A stretch of DNA of 64,000 nt from Rickettsiales bacterium. GTDB taxonomy: Bacteria; Pseudomonadota; Alphaproteobacteria; Rickettsiales; UBA998. The notes beneath the pieces were generated by a model. It did not search any database. It saw nothing but the letters and a program-made list of their open reading frames with translations, and was not told the origin of the DNA. Positions 16,855 to 26,295 of the stretch are shown in pieces (the first letter of the stretch is position 1; the number at the start of each line of letters is the position of its first letter). The DNA lies in assembly GCA_024304995.1 (NCBI GenBank), contig JAMWZD010000002.1:558001-622000 (forward strand). Direction: 5' to 3'. The position numbers and the translations under genes are program-made.

Positions 16855-17196
16855 TCAGACCGCTGCAAGTTTTTTAACGTTCTGCCTGCCACGTTCTTCT
16901 GTTTTATAAGCGTCTAATTCTTTTTTCAAAGCATCATTTTCACGCTCAAGACGTTTCACCTGTTTTTTAGAGGACAGTATTTTTCTTGCACCTGATGCTG
17001 CATAATAACACGCAGTCAGAATGATGCCGCTGAAAAATGCAATGCTGGCTAAAAGATATAGCGGCAGTTCAGTGCTAAACCCGATTAACGGCAGTTCAAA
17101 CAGAACATCGTGCTTGTTATAGAGTGTGAACGCCGTAATGAAGCTCACCATAAATAAGAGCGCAATAATCTGAAAAAACCGTTTGAATATGCTCAT
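16855..17196 (-). CDS. LapA-domain (DUF1049) membrane protein
   Basis: A 113-residue protein with two membrane helices (about residues 8-24 and 45-70) and a cytoplasmic coiled-coil tail rich in Lys/Glu (about 75-105). This is the layout of the LapA/DUF1049 family; in E. coli LapA/LapB control LpxC turnover and so LPS synthesis. The position between ihfB and trpF is the standard one in alphaproteobacteria, where no lapB need follow. Confidence 0.78.
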   Translation of the reverse strand: MSIFKRFFQIIALLFMVSFITAFTLYNKHDVLFELPLIGFSTELPLYLLASIAFFSGIILTACYYAASGARKILSSKKQVKRLERENDALKKELDAYKTEERGRQNVKKLAAV

Positions 17197-17202
17197 TATA
17201 AT

Positions 17203-17487
17203 CTATGCATTTAATGCGTCTTTCAATTCTTTACCAGCGCGGAAATAGAGTGAATAACGTGTATCTAGCTTCACCGCCTCGCCATTTTTAGGATTGCGAG
17301 CTTTGCGTGGTTTGCGCTCTCTTACCGAAAAAGAGCCAAACCCCCGCAATTCAGCGCGATTTCCTTCCACCAGATAATCAGATATTTCACTGATAATCAT
17401 GTGAACGGCTTTCTCTATCAACTCCTGATTATAATTAGGAAATTGCTCATGAAGTTGTTGTATAAGTTCAGATTTTGTAATGGGCAT
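17203..17487 (-). CDS. ihfB: Integration host factor subunit beta
   Basis: A 94-residue DNA-bending protein of the HU/IHF family. The start MPITKSELIQQL, the ELRGFGSFSVRERKPRKARNP arm (residues about 45-65, with the intercalating proline) and the FRAGKELK end are diagnostic. The position right after sppA and rpsA marks it as IhfB rather than HU or IhfA. Confidence 0.93.
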   Translation of the reverse strand: MPITKSELIQQLHEQFPNYNQELIEKAVHMIISEISDYLVEGNRAELRGFGSFSVRERKPRKARNPKNGEAVKLDTRYSLYFRAGKELKDALNA

Positions 17488-17502
17488 GTTTGAAATTTAC
17501 AA

Positions 17503-18435
17503 TTAATCTAATGTTGGTTTCCAGATAAGTTGTAATCCATCACTATGGTCACGTGTAGCATTAGTAAGATGCTCAATACCCGCCATTTGCGATAGCTTAT
17601 CGAATACATTATCCAGTTTGCTTTTCAGCTTTTTATCTTTAATTTCTGTGTCAGCAGGAATGTCATGATTTTTTTCCAACCACTCCAGCGCTTCTTCTTC
17701 TCCGCCAATAGCATCCACAAGATTCAGTTCAACCGCGCGAGGACCACTATAAATGCGACCATCAGCCAGCTCACGAACTTTTTCAACGGGAAGGTTACGA
17801 CCCTCTGCGACCATTTCAACGAAAACAGTGTGAAATTCCTGAATCATTTCATTCAGCATCTCACGCCCATCGTCGGATAATGGTTCAAAGTTAGAAGGCA
17901 CAGCCTTATATTCTCCAGATGTCAGCGTAATAGGATGCACGCCAATTTTATCTGCCAATTCAGAAAATTCGACTGTCTGCAGAATCACGCCAATAGAACC
18001 AGTGATGCTTCCTTGCATAGTATAAACCTGATCCGCTGCCAATGAAATCATATAGCCCGCAGAGGCGCATACGGAACGCATGGAAGCGACAACAGGTTTT
18101 TTTGCAGAAATTGCTTTGATTTTTTTATAGATGGTTTCACCAGCAACAGCTGAACCTCCAGGAGTATCAAGATGCAGAATCACTGCCTGCACGTCTTCAT
18201 CATCCCGAATTTCATCTAATAATTTATAGAAATCACGGTTTTCACCCACGGTGCCGTCAATAACCAGACGGGCGATATGCCCGTCTTTCACGCCACCCAT
18301 GTTAGGGATTTTTGCATTACGTTCTATCAATATGACAAGAAAGAATACAAAAACCCCTACAGCTGCCAGCCTCCAGAAAGCAAGTTGCTTTTTCAGGAGG
18401 CTGCGCTCGATAAAATTATCGCTGGTAATTGGCAT
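17503..18435 (-). CDS. sppA: Signal peptide peptidase SppA (short form)
   Basis: A 310-residue S49 serine protease with one N-terminal membrane anchor (about residues 20-40) and a periplasmic domain. Landmarks: AVILHLDTPGGSAVAGETIYKKI (105-127), VVASMRSVCASAGYMISLAAD with the catalytic serine in SAGY, a SITGSIGVILQ loop and the YKAVPSNFEPLSD region. It degrades cleaved signal peptides in the membrane. The short form works as an octamer with a Ser-Lys dyad. It follows rpsA by 8 bases and precedes ihfB. Confidence 0.92.
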   Translation of the reverse strand: MPITSDNFIERSLLKKQLAFWRLAAVGVFVFFLVILIERNAKIPNMGGVKDGHIARLVIDGTVGENRDFYKLLDEIRDDEDVQAVILHLDTPGGSAVAGETIYKKIKAISAKKPVVASMRSVCASAGYMISLAADQVYTMQGSITGSIGVILQTVEFSELADKIGVHPITLTSGEYKAVPSNFEPLSDDGREMLNEMIQEFHTVFVEMVAEGRNLPVEKVRELADGRIYSGPRAVELNLVDAIGGEEEALEWLEKNHDIPADTEIKDKKLKSKLDNVFDKLSQMAGIEHLTNATRDHSDGLQLIWKPTLD

Positions 18436-18443
18436 TGATAGGC

Positions 18444-20144
18444 TTAGCTCTTATCGCTGTTTGCTTGATTCAGAGCCGCACCCAGAATATCTCCCAGACT
18501 TGCACCACTATCAGTCGAACCATATTCTTTAATAGCCTGCTTGTGCTGTTCAATTTCCAGCTGACGGATAGACAGCATCAGCTTGCCTGTTTTCTTGTCA
18601 GTTGATGCGATGCGTGCATCCACACGATCACCTACATTGAAACGCTCAGGACGTTGCTCTTTGCGCTCACTTGAAAGATCCTGCTTGCGGATATAACCTT
18701 CACGATCATCGCCCACTTTAACAACCAGTCCGTCTTTTTCAATTTCAGTTACTTCACATGTCACCTGTTCGCCACGTGCAAACTGAGACGCTGTCGCAGC
18801 ACCAGCTTCATCCAGTTGCTTGATACCCAGAGAAATACGCTCTTTATCTGCATCAATCAGAAGGATTTTAGCTTTTACTGTATCGCCTTTAGAATATTCC
18901 TTGACGCTTTCTTCGCCTGCTTCAGTCCAGCTAATATCTGAATGATGTACCAGACCGTCAATACCGTCTTCCAGACCAATAAACAGACCAAACTCAGTGA
19001 TGTTGCTGATAGTTGCTTCAATCACATCGCCTTCTTTATTGTTCTCAGCGAATTTTTCCCACGGATTATCCTGACACTGTTTCATGCCAAGAGAAATACG
19101 GTGTTTTTCTGGCTCTACTTCAAGCACCATAACATGCACTTTTTCACCAACAGTTACAATTTTGCTTGGATGGGTGTTCTTTTTAGTCCAGCTCATTTCT
19201 GATACGTGAACCAGACCTTCAATGCCATCACCCAGTGACACAAACACACCATAATCAGTAATGTTGCTTACTTCACCTTCGAAACGCGCGCCAGATACAT
19301 AAATCTGTTCTACGCCATCCCAAGGGTTGCTTTCCAGCTGTTTCATACCAAGTGATACACGTTTTGAATCTGCATCAAATTTGGTCACCATCACTTTCAC
19401 AGTATCACCAACAGAGAATGCTTCTGATGGATGGTTGATGCGCTTCCATGAAATATCAGTTACGTGCAGCAGGCCGTCAACACCGCCAAGATCAATAAAT
19501 GCGCCGTAATCAGTGATATTTTTCACCATACCTTCCATTACGTCACCTTCCTTGATGTTCTCAAGGATTTCCTCACGCTGACCCTGACGTGATTCTTCCA
19601 TAATGGCACGACGAGACACAACAATATTGCCACGCTTGCGATCCATTTTCAAAATCTGGAATGGCTGTTCTTTGCCAATTAATGGCGTGATGTCTTTAAT
19701 AGGACGAATATCCACCTGAGAGCCTGGCAGGAATGCTACCGCGCCGCGAATATCCACTGTGAAACCACCTTTCACTTTGCCAAAAATCACACCCTGTACG
19801 TGTTCGCCAGACTCAGTAGCTTTTTCAAGCTCTGCCCATGCAGCTTCACGCATAGCGCGCTCACGGCTGAGAATCACTTCGCCATTGCGAGCTTCCAGCT
19901 TTTCAACAAACACTTCAACCTTGTCGCCCACGCGCAGTTCTGGCGGATTGCCATTCTGGTAAAATTCTTTTAAAGGTACGCGACCTTCAGATTTCATTCC
20001 TGCGTCAATAGTGACGATATCATTGTTCAGCGCTACCACTTCTCCAGTGATTACGCTTCCTTCTTTAATGTCAGACTCATTGAGAGACGCTTCTAAAAGT
20101 GCGCCAAATTCGTCTTGGGGTTGAGTTGCTTGTGCTGTTTGCAT
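18444..20144 (-). CDS. rpsA: 30S ribosomal protein S1
   Basis: A 566-residue protein with six S1 RNA-binding repeats spaced by about 87 residues; the repeats at roughly 200-270, 287-357 and 374-444 show the DYGAFIDLGG.DGLLHVTDISW pattern. It binds mRNA leaders at the ribosome and is essential. It opens the long minus-strand operon rpsA-sppA-ihfB-lapA-trpF-trpB-trpA and is preceded by a GGAAG ribosome site. cmk, often upstream, is not present. Confidence 0.96.
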   Translation of the reverse strand: MQTAQATQPQDEFGALLEASLNESDIKEGSVITGEVVALNNDIVTIDAGMKSEGRVPLKEFYQNGNPPELRVGDKVEVFVEKLEARNGEVILSRERAMREAAWAELEKATESGEHVQGVIFGKVKGGFTVDIRGAVAFLPGSQVDIRPIKDITPLIGKEQPFQILKMDRKRGNIVVSRRAIMEESRQGQREEILENIKEGDVMEGMVKNITDYGAFIDLGGVDGLLHVTDISWKRINHPSEAFSVGDTVKVMVTKFDADSKRVSLGMKQLESNPWDGVEQIYVSGARFEGEVSNITDYGVFVSLGDGIEGLVHVSEMSWTKKNTHPSKIVTVGEKVHVMVLEVEPEKHRISLGMKQCQDNPWEKFAENNKEGDVIEATISNITEFGLFIGLEDGIDGLVHHSDISWTEAGEESVKEYSKGDTVKAKILLIDADKERISLGIKQLDEAGAATASQFARGEQVTCEVTEIEKDGLVVKVGDDREGYIRKQDLSSERKEQRPERFNVGDRVDARIASTDKKTGKLMLSIRQLEIEQHKQAIKEYGSTDSGASLGDILGAALNQANSDKS

Positions 20145-20314
20145 ATTAATTATTTACTTCCTTTTTTATTCACGTGCCAAGACACACGCGAACGCGCACT
20201 TGATCACTTTAATTACATTCAGTCATACGCGCTTAAGGATATAAATCAAGTATTTTGTGGTATTTTGTGAACCAAAACATGACAAAAGCTATCTTTTGGA
20301 GTATCACGGCGCAC

Positions 20315-21418
20315 ATGGCACTGAAATTTACGCGACACTCACAAAACAAAAAAGCCCGCACAGGCACGTTAAGCACCGCACATGGAGACATTCGCACCCC
20401 CGCATTCATGCCTGTTGGCACGGCAGCAACGGTGAAAGGATTAACGCCTGAAATGGTGGCAGATACGGGGGCAGATGTGTTGCTTGGCAACACGTATCAT
20501 TTAATGCTGCGCCCGACGGCAGAACGCATTGAGAAACTGGGAGGGCTTCACACATTCATGCAGTGGGATAAGCCAATATTAACGGATTCTGGCGGCTTTC
20601 AGGTAATGTCTCTGGGGGATTTGCGCACGATTACAGAAGAAGGGGTAGAGTTTAAATCTCATATTGATGGCAGTAAACATATGCTTTCGCCTGAACGCGC
20701 GATGGATATTCAATATAAATTAGATAGCAATATCACGATGGTATTTGACGAATGCACGTCATATCCTGCGACACATGAGGAAGCGAAGCGCTCGATGGAG
20801 CGTTCCATGCGGTGGGAGCAGCGCAGCAAGGATGCATTTATAGATCGTGATGGCTACGGTTTATTCGGCATTCAGCAAGGTAGCATGTTTGAGGATTTGC
20901 GTGAACAATCCAGCATCGCCATGCGTGAAATTGGTTTTGACGGTTACGCCATTGGCGGGCTGGCTGTGGGTGAGGGGCAGGAGGTGATGTTCTCCGTGCT
21001 GGATGTATGTGCGGATATGCTGCCACAGGATAAACCACGATACTTAATGGGCGTTGGCAAACCGACAGACATCATTGGCGCAGTGCAACGCGGGGTGGAT
21101 ATGTTTGATTGCGTGATTCCGACACGATCAGGAAGGTTTGCACGGGCTTACACCACAGAAGGTGAGATTAATATCCGCAATGCAAAATATGCAGATGATG
21201 ACACGCCACTGGATGCATCTGTTCCGTGTCGCGCGTCACAATTCAGCCGTGCTTATCTGCATCATCTGTTTAAAGCAGATGAAATGCTGGGGCCCATTTT
21301 GCTGAGCTGGCATAATATTGGATATTATCAATATCTGATGCAACATATCCGTGATGCAATTACTGCAGGTGTGCTGGATGAACTGGCGGCAAAATTGCGT
21401 CAGGCGTATGCAAAATAA
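20315..21418 (+). CDS. tgt: Queuine tRNA-ribosyltransferase
   Basis: About 367 residues, a TIM-barrel enzyme that swaps guanine-34 for the queuine precursor in GUN tRNAs. Landmarks: [27 protein letters not shown], the catalytic [45 protein letters not shown]; the zinc ligands at the C-terminus are CRASQF..., with a His further on. I choose ATG 20315 because the homologous start lies about 28 residues before PAFMPVGT; ATGs at 20255 and 20279 are in frame but give an atypical extension. It is divergent from rpsA and stands alone. Confidence 0.95.
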   Translation: MALKFTRHSQNKKARTGTLSTAHGDIRTPAFMPVGTAATVKGLTPEMVADTGADVLLGNTYHLMLRPTAERIEKLGGLHTFMQWDKPILTDSGGFQVMSLGDLRTITEEGVEFKSHIDGSKHMLSPERAMDIQYKLDSNITMVFDECTSYPATHEEAKRSMERSMRWEQRSKDAFIDRDGYGLFGIQQGSMFEDLREQSSIAMREIGFDGYAIGGLAVGEGQEVMFSVLDVCADMLPQDKPRYLMGVGKPTDIIGAVQRGVDMFDCVIPTRSGRFARAYTTEGEINIRNAKYADDDTPLDASVPCRASQFSRAYLHHLFKADEMLGPILLSWHNIGYYQYLMQHIRDAITAGVLDELAAKLRQAYAK

Positions 21419-21453
21419 CGCAGTTTTTCGCTGCTTTGAAATATTATGATAAT

Positions 21454-21477
21454 AAAGACATATTGTGATGTCTTTTT
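21454..21477 (+). terminator. Intrinsic terminator after tgt
   Basis: AAAGACAT and ATGTCTTT form an 8-bp stem with a short TTGTG-type loop, followed by T residues, 36 bases after the tgt stop. Confidence 0.65.
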
Positions 21478-21543
21478 ACTTGGCAAAACACTCTGCAATG
21501 CGTTACACCAATATCATAAAACAATTTATAAGGAATGATTCTC

Positions 21544-22221
21544 GTGAAACATCTAACGACTCTTATTGCTCTTGGCTGCGTGGCAGCTGCATCTGGCGCA
21601 TCTGCACAATATAAAGACGGCAGCTATGATAATAACCGCTGGCCGCATTGGTATATTGGTGTGCAGGGTTCAATTCCGTTTCTGGAAGAAACTGATGTAA
21701 CTGCAAATAACGCTTCTTTAGGTGATCTGGATTTTGATTCGGGCTACGGTATTGGTGCATCTTTGGGGTATAAACCACGCACAGGCAATGCCATTGTGGA
21801 TCAAATGCGTTTTGAAGGTGAGTATTATTTCCGCAGTAATGATTTTGATGAGTTAAACAGCCAGACTGGTGCATCTGCACAGCTTCCTGGTGATATTAAT
21901 TCACAATCTTTCATGGTGAATACTTATTATGATTTCGCCACAGGCACAACCATTTCCCCTTATATTGGTGGTGGTCTTGGTGTGACTGAAATTGAAATTG
22001 ATGCTCCAACACTTGCACTTGAAGATGAAGATACCGTATTTGCATATCAGTTGATGGCGGGTATCAGTTGGGCTCCAAAAAGCCTGTTGAACACAGAATT
22101 AAATCTTGGATATCGTTATCTGGACGCATCTGACCCATCTTTCACGACAGATGCTGGTGCAACCGTGGATCACCAATATGAGCATCACAGCATTGAAGCA
22201 GGCGCACGCTTCCGTTTCTAA
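21544..22221 (+). CDS. Outer-membrane beta-barrel protein (surface-antigen type)
   Basis: About 225 residues. A GTG at 21544 has the right spacing from AAGGA (21529-21533), whereas the ATG at 21535 is almost on top of it; the GTG start gives a clean signal peptide, MKHLTTLIALGCVAAASGASA, cut before QYKDG. The mature part is rich in alternating hydrophobic strands with WYIGVQGSIPF, RFEGEYYFRS, SPYIGGGLGV, NLGYRYLDAS and ends with an aromatic barrel-end signature (ARFRF). This is the small Omp/Msp2-like barrel fold of alphaproteobacteria; specific ligands are unknown. A strong terminator follows. Confidence 0.85.
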   Translation: MKHLTTLIALGCVAAASGASAQYKDGSYDNNRWPHWYIGVQGSIPFLEETDVTANNASLGDLDFDSGYGIGASLGYKPRTGNAIVDQMRFEGEYYFRSNDFDELNSQTGASAQLPGDINSQSFMVNTYYDFATGTTISPYIGGGLGVTEIEIDAPTLALEDEDTVFAYQLMAGISWAPKSLLNTELNLGYRYLDASDPSFTTDAGATVDHQYEHHSIEAGARFRF

Positions 22222-22243
22222 GCTGAGTGTTTGAAAGATTATG

Positions 22244-22279
22244 AAAAGCCAGATTGCCTTTGAGGCGGTCTGGCTTTTT
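22244..22279 (+). terminator. Strong intrinsic terminator after the outer-membrane barrel gene
   Basis: AAAAGCCAGA (22244-22253) pairs with TCTGGCTTTT (22269-22278), with an inner GCCT/AGGC stem and a T run, 22 bases after the stop. Confidence 0.85.
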
Positions 22280-22292
22280 GGTTGTTGACATC

Positions 22293-22796
22293 ATGGTAAC
22301 CCGATTTATAGCAGCGCTGGCGCTTTTATCTTTTGCCTTTTTCGGTGAGGCTGTTGCAGTGCAGTTTGACGATGAATTTTGCGATGCATCTCATAAATCT
22401 TTTATCCCTCAGCAATGGCTAAAGATGGAAGGGGAGATGTTTATCAATAATTTAAGTGACTGCAATACATCGGACATACATATCGAACTTGCGCATATGG
22501 CTGATTGCAGAGAGCGAAATGTCTGTCCGTTTGCATCAATCCAGTCTCTAAAACTCTCTTCTGATGCATTGCAGCTGATAGATTCATTATTGAGCCCGAC
22601 AGCAGAGCCTGTTCAGTTGCCAGATGGAGTACATGCTTACTTTGTTCCTGACTTATGTTACGCATATTGCAACCCTTACAAGCTGGTCTGGATTGATTCT
22701 GAAGCAAAGCGGCTGAATGTTTTAAAAAGTAAAACAAACAACGCTGGAAAACCTTTGGAGTATTTAATAGAGATGTATGAATCTATTCCGCGTTAG
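22293..22796 (+). CDS. Secreted protein of unknown function
   Basis: About 167 residues. The ATG at 22293 gives a signal peptide (MVTRFIAALALLSFAFFGEAVAV); a longer frame would start inside the terminator stem of the previous gene. The mature protein has eight or so cysteines (FCDAS, SDCNTSD, ADCRERNVCP, DLCYAYCNP), so it is likely disulfide-linked in the periplasm or outside the cell. I do not recognise the family. Confidence 0.65.
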   Translation: MVTRFIAALALLSFAFFGEAVAVQFDDEFCDASHKSFIPQQWLKMEGEMFINNLSDCNTSDIHIELAHMADCRERNVCPFASIQSLKLSSDALQLIDSLLSPTAEPVQLPDGVHAYFVPDLCYAYCNPYKLVWIDSEAKRLNVLKSKTNNAGKPLEYLIEMYESIPR

Positions 22797-22799
22797 TTT

Positions 22800-22839
22800 C
22801 TCAAATTATATGATGTTTCTTTAAAGAAAATTTTTTGAG
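22800..22839 (+). terminator. Possible AT-rich terminator hairpin
   Basis: CTCAAA (22800-22805) and TTTGAG (22834-22839) bracket the perfect palindrome TTTCTTTAAAGAAA. It begins 4 bases after the stop of the secreted-protein gene. There is no clean T tail after the outer stem, so this is weak. Confidence 0.35.
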
Positions 22840-22924
22840 GTAAAATGGGTCAGCAGGCATAAATGAATATTTATATTTTAGAGAGTAGTAAATTTCTATG
22901 ATATTGTTTTTTTGTGGCATGTCG

Positions 22925-23173
22925 TCACTGTTGGGTGCTAAACTGCTGTTCATAAAAAAAAACATAATGTTTTTCATTTGTGTTTAGTTTACAGATTGTA
23001 ATCCATTCATGCGTGCTATTTACAAAAGATATAACAACCTTAGCATCTGTTATGCTTCCGACATTGTATATATTCATTCTTTTGTAATCGGAATTTCTAG
23101 AAAGCAAAATAAATAAATATGAAACGAACACTGATATTCCTAATATTATCCAGCTTTTTTCAATAATAGTCAT
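22925..23173 (-). CDS. Unknown small membrane protein, possible second part of a frameshifted gene
   Basis: An 82-residue frame with one hydrophobic helix (about residues 7-25) and a polar C-terminus. It is AT-rich and unrecognised. The frame upstream of its ATG continues openly and joins the adjacent 55-residue frame at a T8 run, so it may be the second half of one gene (see the next entry). Confidence 0.4.
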   Translation of the reverse strand: MTIIEKSWIILGISVFVSYLFILLSRNSDYKRMNIYNVGSITDAKVVISFVNSTHEWITICKLNTNEKHYVFFYEQQFSTQQ

Positions 23174-23327
23174 TATAACTGAAAAAAAATATTGCCAATA
23201 TGATTACGGTGTGTAGGTTGCTATGAAACATCTTTAATACATCTTCATTTAAACAGCCTAGTTCTTTATAGTAAGCGATTTGAGCTTTCATTTCCTTAGG
23301 GTAAAAATGCGTTGCTATTGGTTTCAT
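23160..23327 (-). CDS. Unknown 55-residue protein, possible first part of the same gene
   Basis: I read this frame on the minus strand: ATG at 23325-23327, stop ending at 23160, 55 residues, opening MKPIATHFYPKEMKAQI and ending in a hydrophobic run (VIILAIFFF). It overlaps the following frame by 14 bases. A one-base slip in the T8 run near 23180 would fuse the two into one protein of about 135 residues with a two-helix hairpin. No Shine-Dalgarno is obvious. Low confidence. Confidence 0.4.
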   Translation of the reverse strand: MKPIATHFYPKEMKAQIAYYKELGCLNEDVLKMFHSNLHTVIILAIFFFSYNDYY

Positions 23328-23423
23328 AATAGTAGTGTATTATAATGAGATTACGCATCTATTAACTTAAATAAACTCATTACTTCATCTTGCAAAAAAC
23401 CACCAATACGCTATCTTATTACT

Positions 23424-23912
23424 ATGACAAAAAATTACGAAAATTTTGATTATCCTGCAATGGTGGATAATGCCATGCGTGGTGTGGTGAGAGAAGTGCT
23501 GGAGCAAGCTGACCGTGACGGCTTTTCTGGTGAGCATCATTTCTACATTTCCTTCAATACGCAGTTTCCCGGGGTGAAGCTCTCACCGCAGTTAAAAGAA
23601 AAATACCCTGATGAAATGACGATTGTGCTGCAACACCAATTCTGGGATTTGCAGATTTCAGATGAGCGTTTTTCTCTGATGCTCAGCTTTAACAATATTC
23701 CTGAAAAACTGGTCATTCCATTTGATGCGATGACGGCATTTGCTGACCCCAGCGTGAAGTTTGGGCTGCAGTTCCATGAAATTGATGTGGATGATTTTGA
23801 TGCCAAAGAAGATGTGGTGATCGAAGAGTTAAGCGAAAGCACGCAAACCACCGTGACCAAAGACGATGATGGAAATAACGTCATTTCCATTGATGCCTTT
23901 CGCAAGAAATAA
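23424..23912 (+). CDS. sspB: SspB-family ClpXP adaptor
   Basis: A 162-residue protein of the alphaproteobacterial SspB type (formerly DUF1321). It has the SspB core at residues 10-110 (FYISFNTQFPGV, LQHQFWDLQI, FSLMLSFNNIPEKLVIPFDAMTAFADPS, VKFGLQF) and an acidic linker ending in a short C-terminal tail NVISIDAFRKK that would dock to ClpX. SspB delivers ssrA-tagged peptides to ClpXP. It lies 58 bases upstream of fliK with the same orientation. Confidence 0.92.
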   Translation: MTKNYENFDYPAMVDNAMRGVVREVLEQADRDGFSGEHHFYISFNTQFPGVKLSPQLKEKYPDEMTIVLQHQFWDLQISDERFSLMLSFNNIPEKLVIPFDAMTAFADPSVKFGLQFHEIDVDDFDAKEDVVIEELSESTQTTVTKDDDGNNVISIDAFRKK

Positions 23913-23970
23913 CCCTTAATATGCCATAACTGGCACGACTGTTGCATCATATCATGCAAAGGATATGCTT

Positions 23971-25470
23971 ATGGAACAGTCTTTACTATATTTACTTACT
24001 GGAAACCCGCAGGATGTGCGCGTGATACGTGACCCTGCTGGAGCGCCAATGCTTCCCACGGGGCAGCCGATTACAGAAAAATTTGCCGCTATACTGGAAA
24101 AGGCAGGCGCTGCAGCGGCGGCGCATATTGTCGAACAAAAAGACAAAAGCGCTAAAGATGTGATTGTGGAAACATTGGTGCAACTGCCCAGCGTTGAAGC
24201 ATCACTGGAGCAGTCACCATTAATTAACGGCATTATGCCATTGCAGCAACCGCCCTTTTCCCATGCACCTACGCAGGAATCTTTCGTGGCAGCAGTGAGT
24301 TTCACACCAGAAGTGGCAGAGCGTCTGCGCGTGCTGGAAAGCAATAACATCACCAAAGTGGCGGATGTTGAACTGGTGGATGGTGATGAGATGGAATTGC
24401 TCATAGAAAACACACCGCGCACAATGCCCGTGGATGAAATCATTTTTTCTGAAGATGTAATTATTAATGATGTGATTGAACATAACATTGCAGAACATGG
24501 CACAGTTGGCACATTTGACGCAGATGCATATGATGTTGAACTGCCGCTGAAGCAAGCGCAGGCAATACAATTTACAGATTCTGAGCAATCAGAACAAATG
24601 AAAGTAATTGATGTGGAAGGGGATGAGGTGCTGGCGGTTGCCATTGATGCGCCAATCATTCAGCAGCAAGTGCAACAGACAAAGCAGATTGAGATACCTC
24701 AAAAAGCGGCGGCGCGGCATGTTGCTGCTGCGCCTTTGGTGCAGGAAGCGATTGTAAAAGATGTGCCAAATGCAGAACCGCTCCTTAAGAACGTCATCAA
24801 AACGCCATATCGCACTATTTCCCATATTGAGCAATTTGCAGATAAGCCAGTATTATTTGGTAAACAATCTGCAACCGATGTGCTGATTTCAAAAACAGAT
24901 ATTACAGACATCAAATTGCCGCTTCAGGAAATGAAGTCTGAAACCATGCCACAATCCTTGCAGGATTTCAGCGCTATTTTAAACGCAGAGCGCTCAGGCG
25001 CATCGAATTATTCGCAGCCAGTGCGATTTGTTGTGCCAACCCCTGAAATGATGACCATGCACCCGCCACAGCAAGTGGCAGTGCATATCGGTCAGGCATT
25101 GAAAGACGGGCAGCGCAATATCAGCATTCGCCTGCACCCAGAAGAAATGGGCAGAGTGGATATTCGCATGGAAGTGAGCAGTGATCAGGTGACGGTGAAA
25201 GTGACCACGGAAACACGTGAGGCATATGAATTGCTGCGGGCAGACCGCGCACAGCTGGAAGCCATTTTGAAAGAAAGTGGTTATGAGGCAGACAGCAACA
25301 CATTTGAATTTTCTCACCAGCAGGATGAGCAGAAAGAGCAGCAAAAAACAGCTCGCGCAGCTTCACCTGCATCAGACAATGATGTGAATGCAGAAAAAAC
25401 GCAGGAATTAGAGCATGATCCGCAAACTGGCATCTTACTTGCAACAACAGGATTAAACATAAAGGTTTAA
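23971..25470 (+). CDS. fliK: Flagellar hook-length control protein FliK
   Basis: About 499 residues. The ATG at 23971 has AAGGA 7 bases upstream; the ATG at 23965 is too close to it. The first 350 residues are low-complexity and variable, as in FliK rulers. The C-terminal domain (about residues 360-450) has the Flg_hook signature: ISIRLHPEEMGRVDIRMEVS, VTVKVTTETREAYELLRADRAQLEAILKESGYEAD. FliK measures hook length and switches secretion from hook to filament. flgD starts 4 bases after its stop. Confidence 0.9.
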   Translation: MEQSLLYLLTGNPQDVRVIRDPAGAPMLPTGQPITEKFAAILEKAGAAAAAHIVEQKDKSAKDVIVETLVQLPSVEASLEQSPLINGIMPLQQPPFSHAPTQESFVAAVSFTPEVAERLRVLESNNITKVADVELVDGDEMELLIENTPRTMPVDEIIFSEDVIINDVIEHNIAEHGTVGTFDADAYDVELPLKQAQAIQFTDSEQSEQMKVIDVEGDEVLAVAIDAPIIQQQVQQTKQIEIPQKAAARHVAAAPLVQEAIVKDVPNAEPLLKNVIKTPYRTISHIEQFADKPVLFGKQSATDVLISKTDITDIKLPLQEMKSETMPQSLQDFSAILNAERSGASNYSQPVRFVVPTPEMMTMHPPQQVAVHIGQALKDGQRNISIRLHPEEMGRVDIRMEVSSDQVTVKVTTETREAYELLRADRAQLEAILKESGYEADSNTFEFSHQQDEQKEQQKTARAASPASDNDVNAEKTQELEHDPQTGILLATTGLNIKV

Positions 25471-25474
25471 AAAT

Positions 25475-26272
25475 ATGACAGACTTTTTAGATACACCAAC
25501 CGTGAACAATGCCTCGCTGAATCGCATCAGACAGGATACTAACCCGTCTCAGGCAGAGCTGGACGGCGCGAAACTGGCAGATGATTTTGATGATTTTTTA
25601 TTACTGCTGACAACGCAGCTGAAAAATCAGGATCCGACAGAGCCGCTGGACACGAATGAATTTACATCACAACTCGTGCAGTTCGCAACGGTAGAGCAGG
25701 CAGTGGCAACAAACCTGAACCTTGAAAAGCTGGTGAATGCATCAGCAGCAACAGGCATTCAGCAGGGGCTTGGCTTCATTGGCAAAGCAATTGAGGCGGA
25801 AGGCAATAAAGGTGTGCTGAGCAACGGAAATGCAGTCTTCTCATATGAATTGCCACAAAATGCAACCAGCGTGAATGTCAGCATTCTGGACAGCACAGGG
25901 CGCGCCGTGTTTAGCGGAGCAGGTGACACTTCAGCAGGCAAAAACACCGTGGTCTGGGATGGTATTAACAACCTGACAGGGCAACCAATGCCAGACGGAA
26001 CATATCAGATTGCAGTCAATGCCAGAAATGACAAAGACGAAAAGATTGACGCAAAAACATTCACTACAGGGCGCGTTTCAGCCGCGCAGGTGGATGATCA
26101 GGGCAATACTATTCTGAGCGTCGGCACAGCAAAAGTGAAAGCGGATGATGTGATCGGCGTTCGTGAAATTCCAGAAGAAGTGGTGATAAGCGCACCGCAG
26201 CAACTGGTGGAAAATAACAATCAGCCCGAAGGTGATTCCATCATCGAACAGGCATTTAACGCAATATTTTAA
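25475..26272 (+). CDS. flgD: Flagellar hook-capping protein FlgD
   Basis: A 265-residue protein. The N-terminal FlgD segment (residues 38-85) is canonical: FLLLLTTQLKNQDPTEPLD, FTSQLVQFATVEQ. An FlgD-type Ig-like domain follows (about 115-180) with a VVWDGINNLTGQPMPDGTY stretch. FlgD caps the growing hook and is shed when FlgK is added. It lies in fliK-flgD-flgE. Confidence 0.95.
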   Translation: MTDFLDTPTVNNASLNRIRQDTNPSQAELDGAKLADDFDDFLLLLTTQLKNQDPTEPLDTNEFTSQLVQFATVEQAVATNLNLEKLVNASAATGIQQGLGFIGKAIEAEGNKGVLSNGNAVFSYELPQNATSVNVSILDSTGRAVFSGAGDTSAGKNTVVWDGINNLTGQPMPDGTYQIAVNARNDKDEKIDAKTFTTGRVSAAQVDDQGNTILSVGTAKVKADDVIGVREIPEEVVISAPQQLVENNNQPEGDSIIEQAFNAIF

Positions 26273-26295
26273 GGGAACATTAGGGGGAAACTAAC

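Noticed and set aside
20255-20314. Upstream start for tgt
   Set aside because: It would add 20 residues with no match to the family start; the standard start is at 20315.
22244-22292. Longer start (22254) for the secreted protein at 22293
   Set aside because: It would begin inside the terminator stem of the outer-membrane gene, and the signal peptide starts at 22293.
23952-24659. A 235-residue open frame on the strand opposite fliK
   Set aside because: It is almost all Ser/Thr/Ala/Ile, a mirror of the low-complexity fliK codons, and has no ribosome site or domain.
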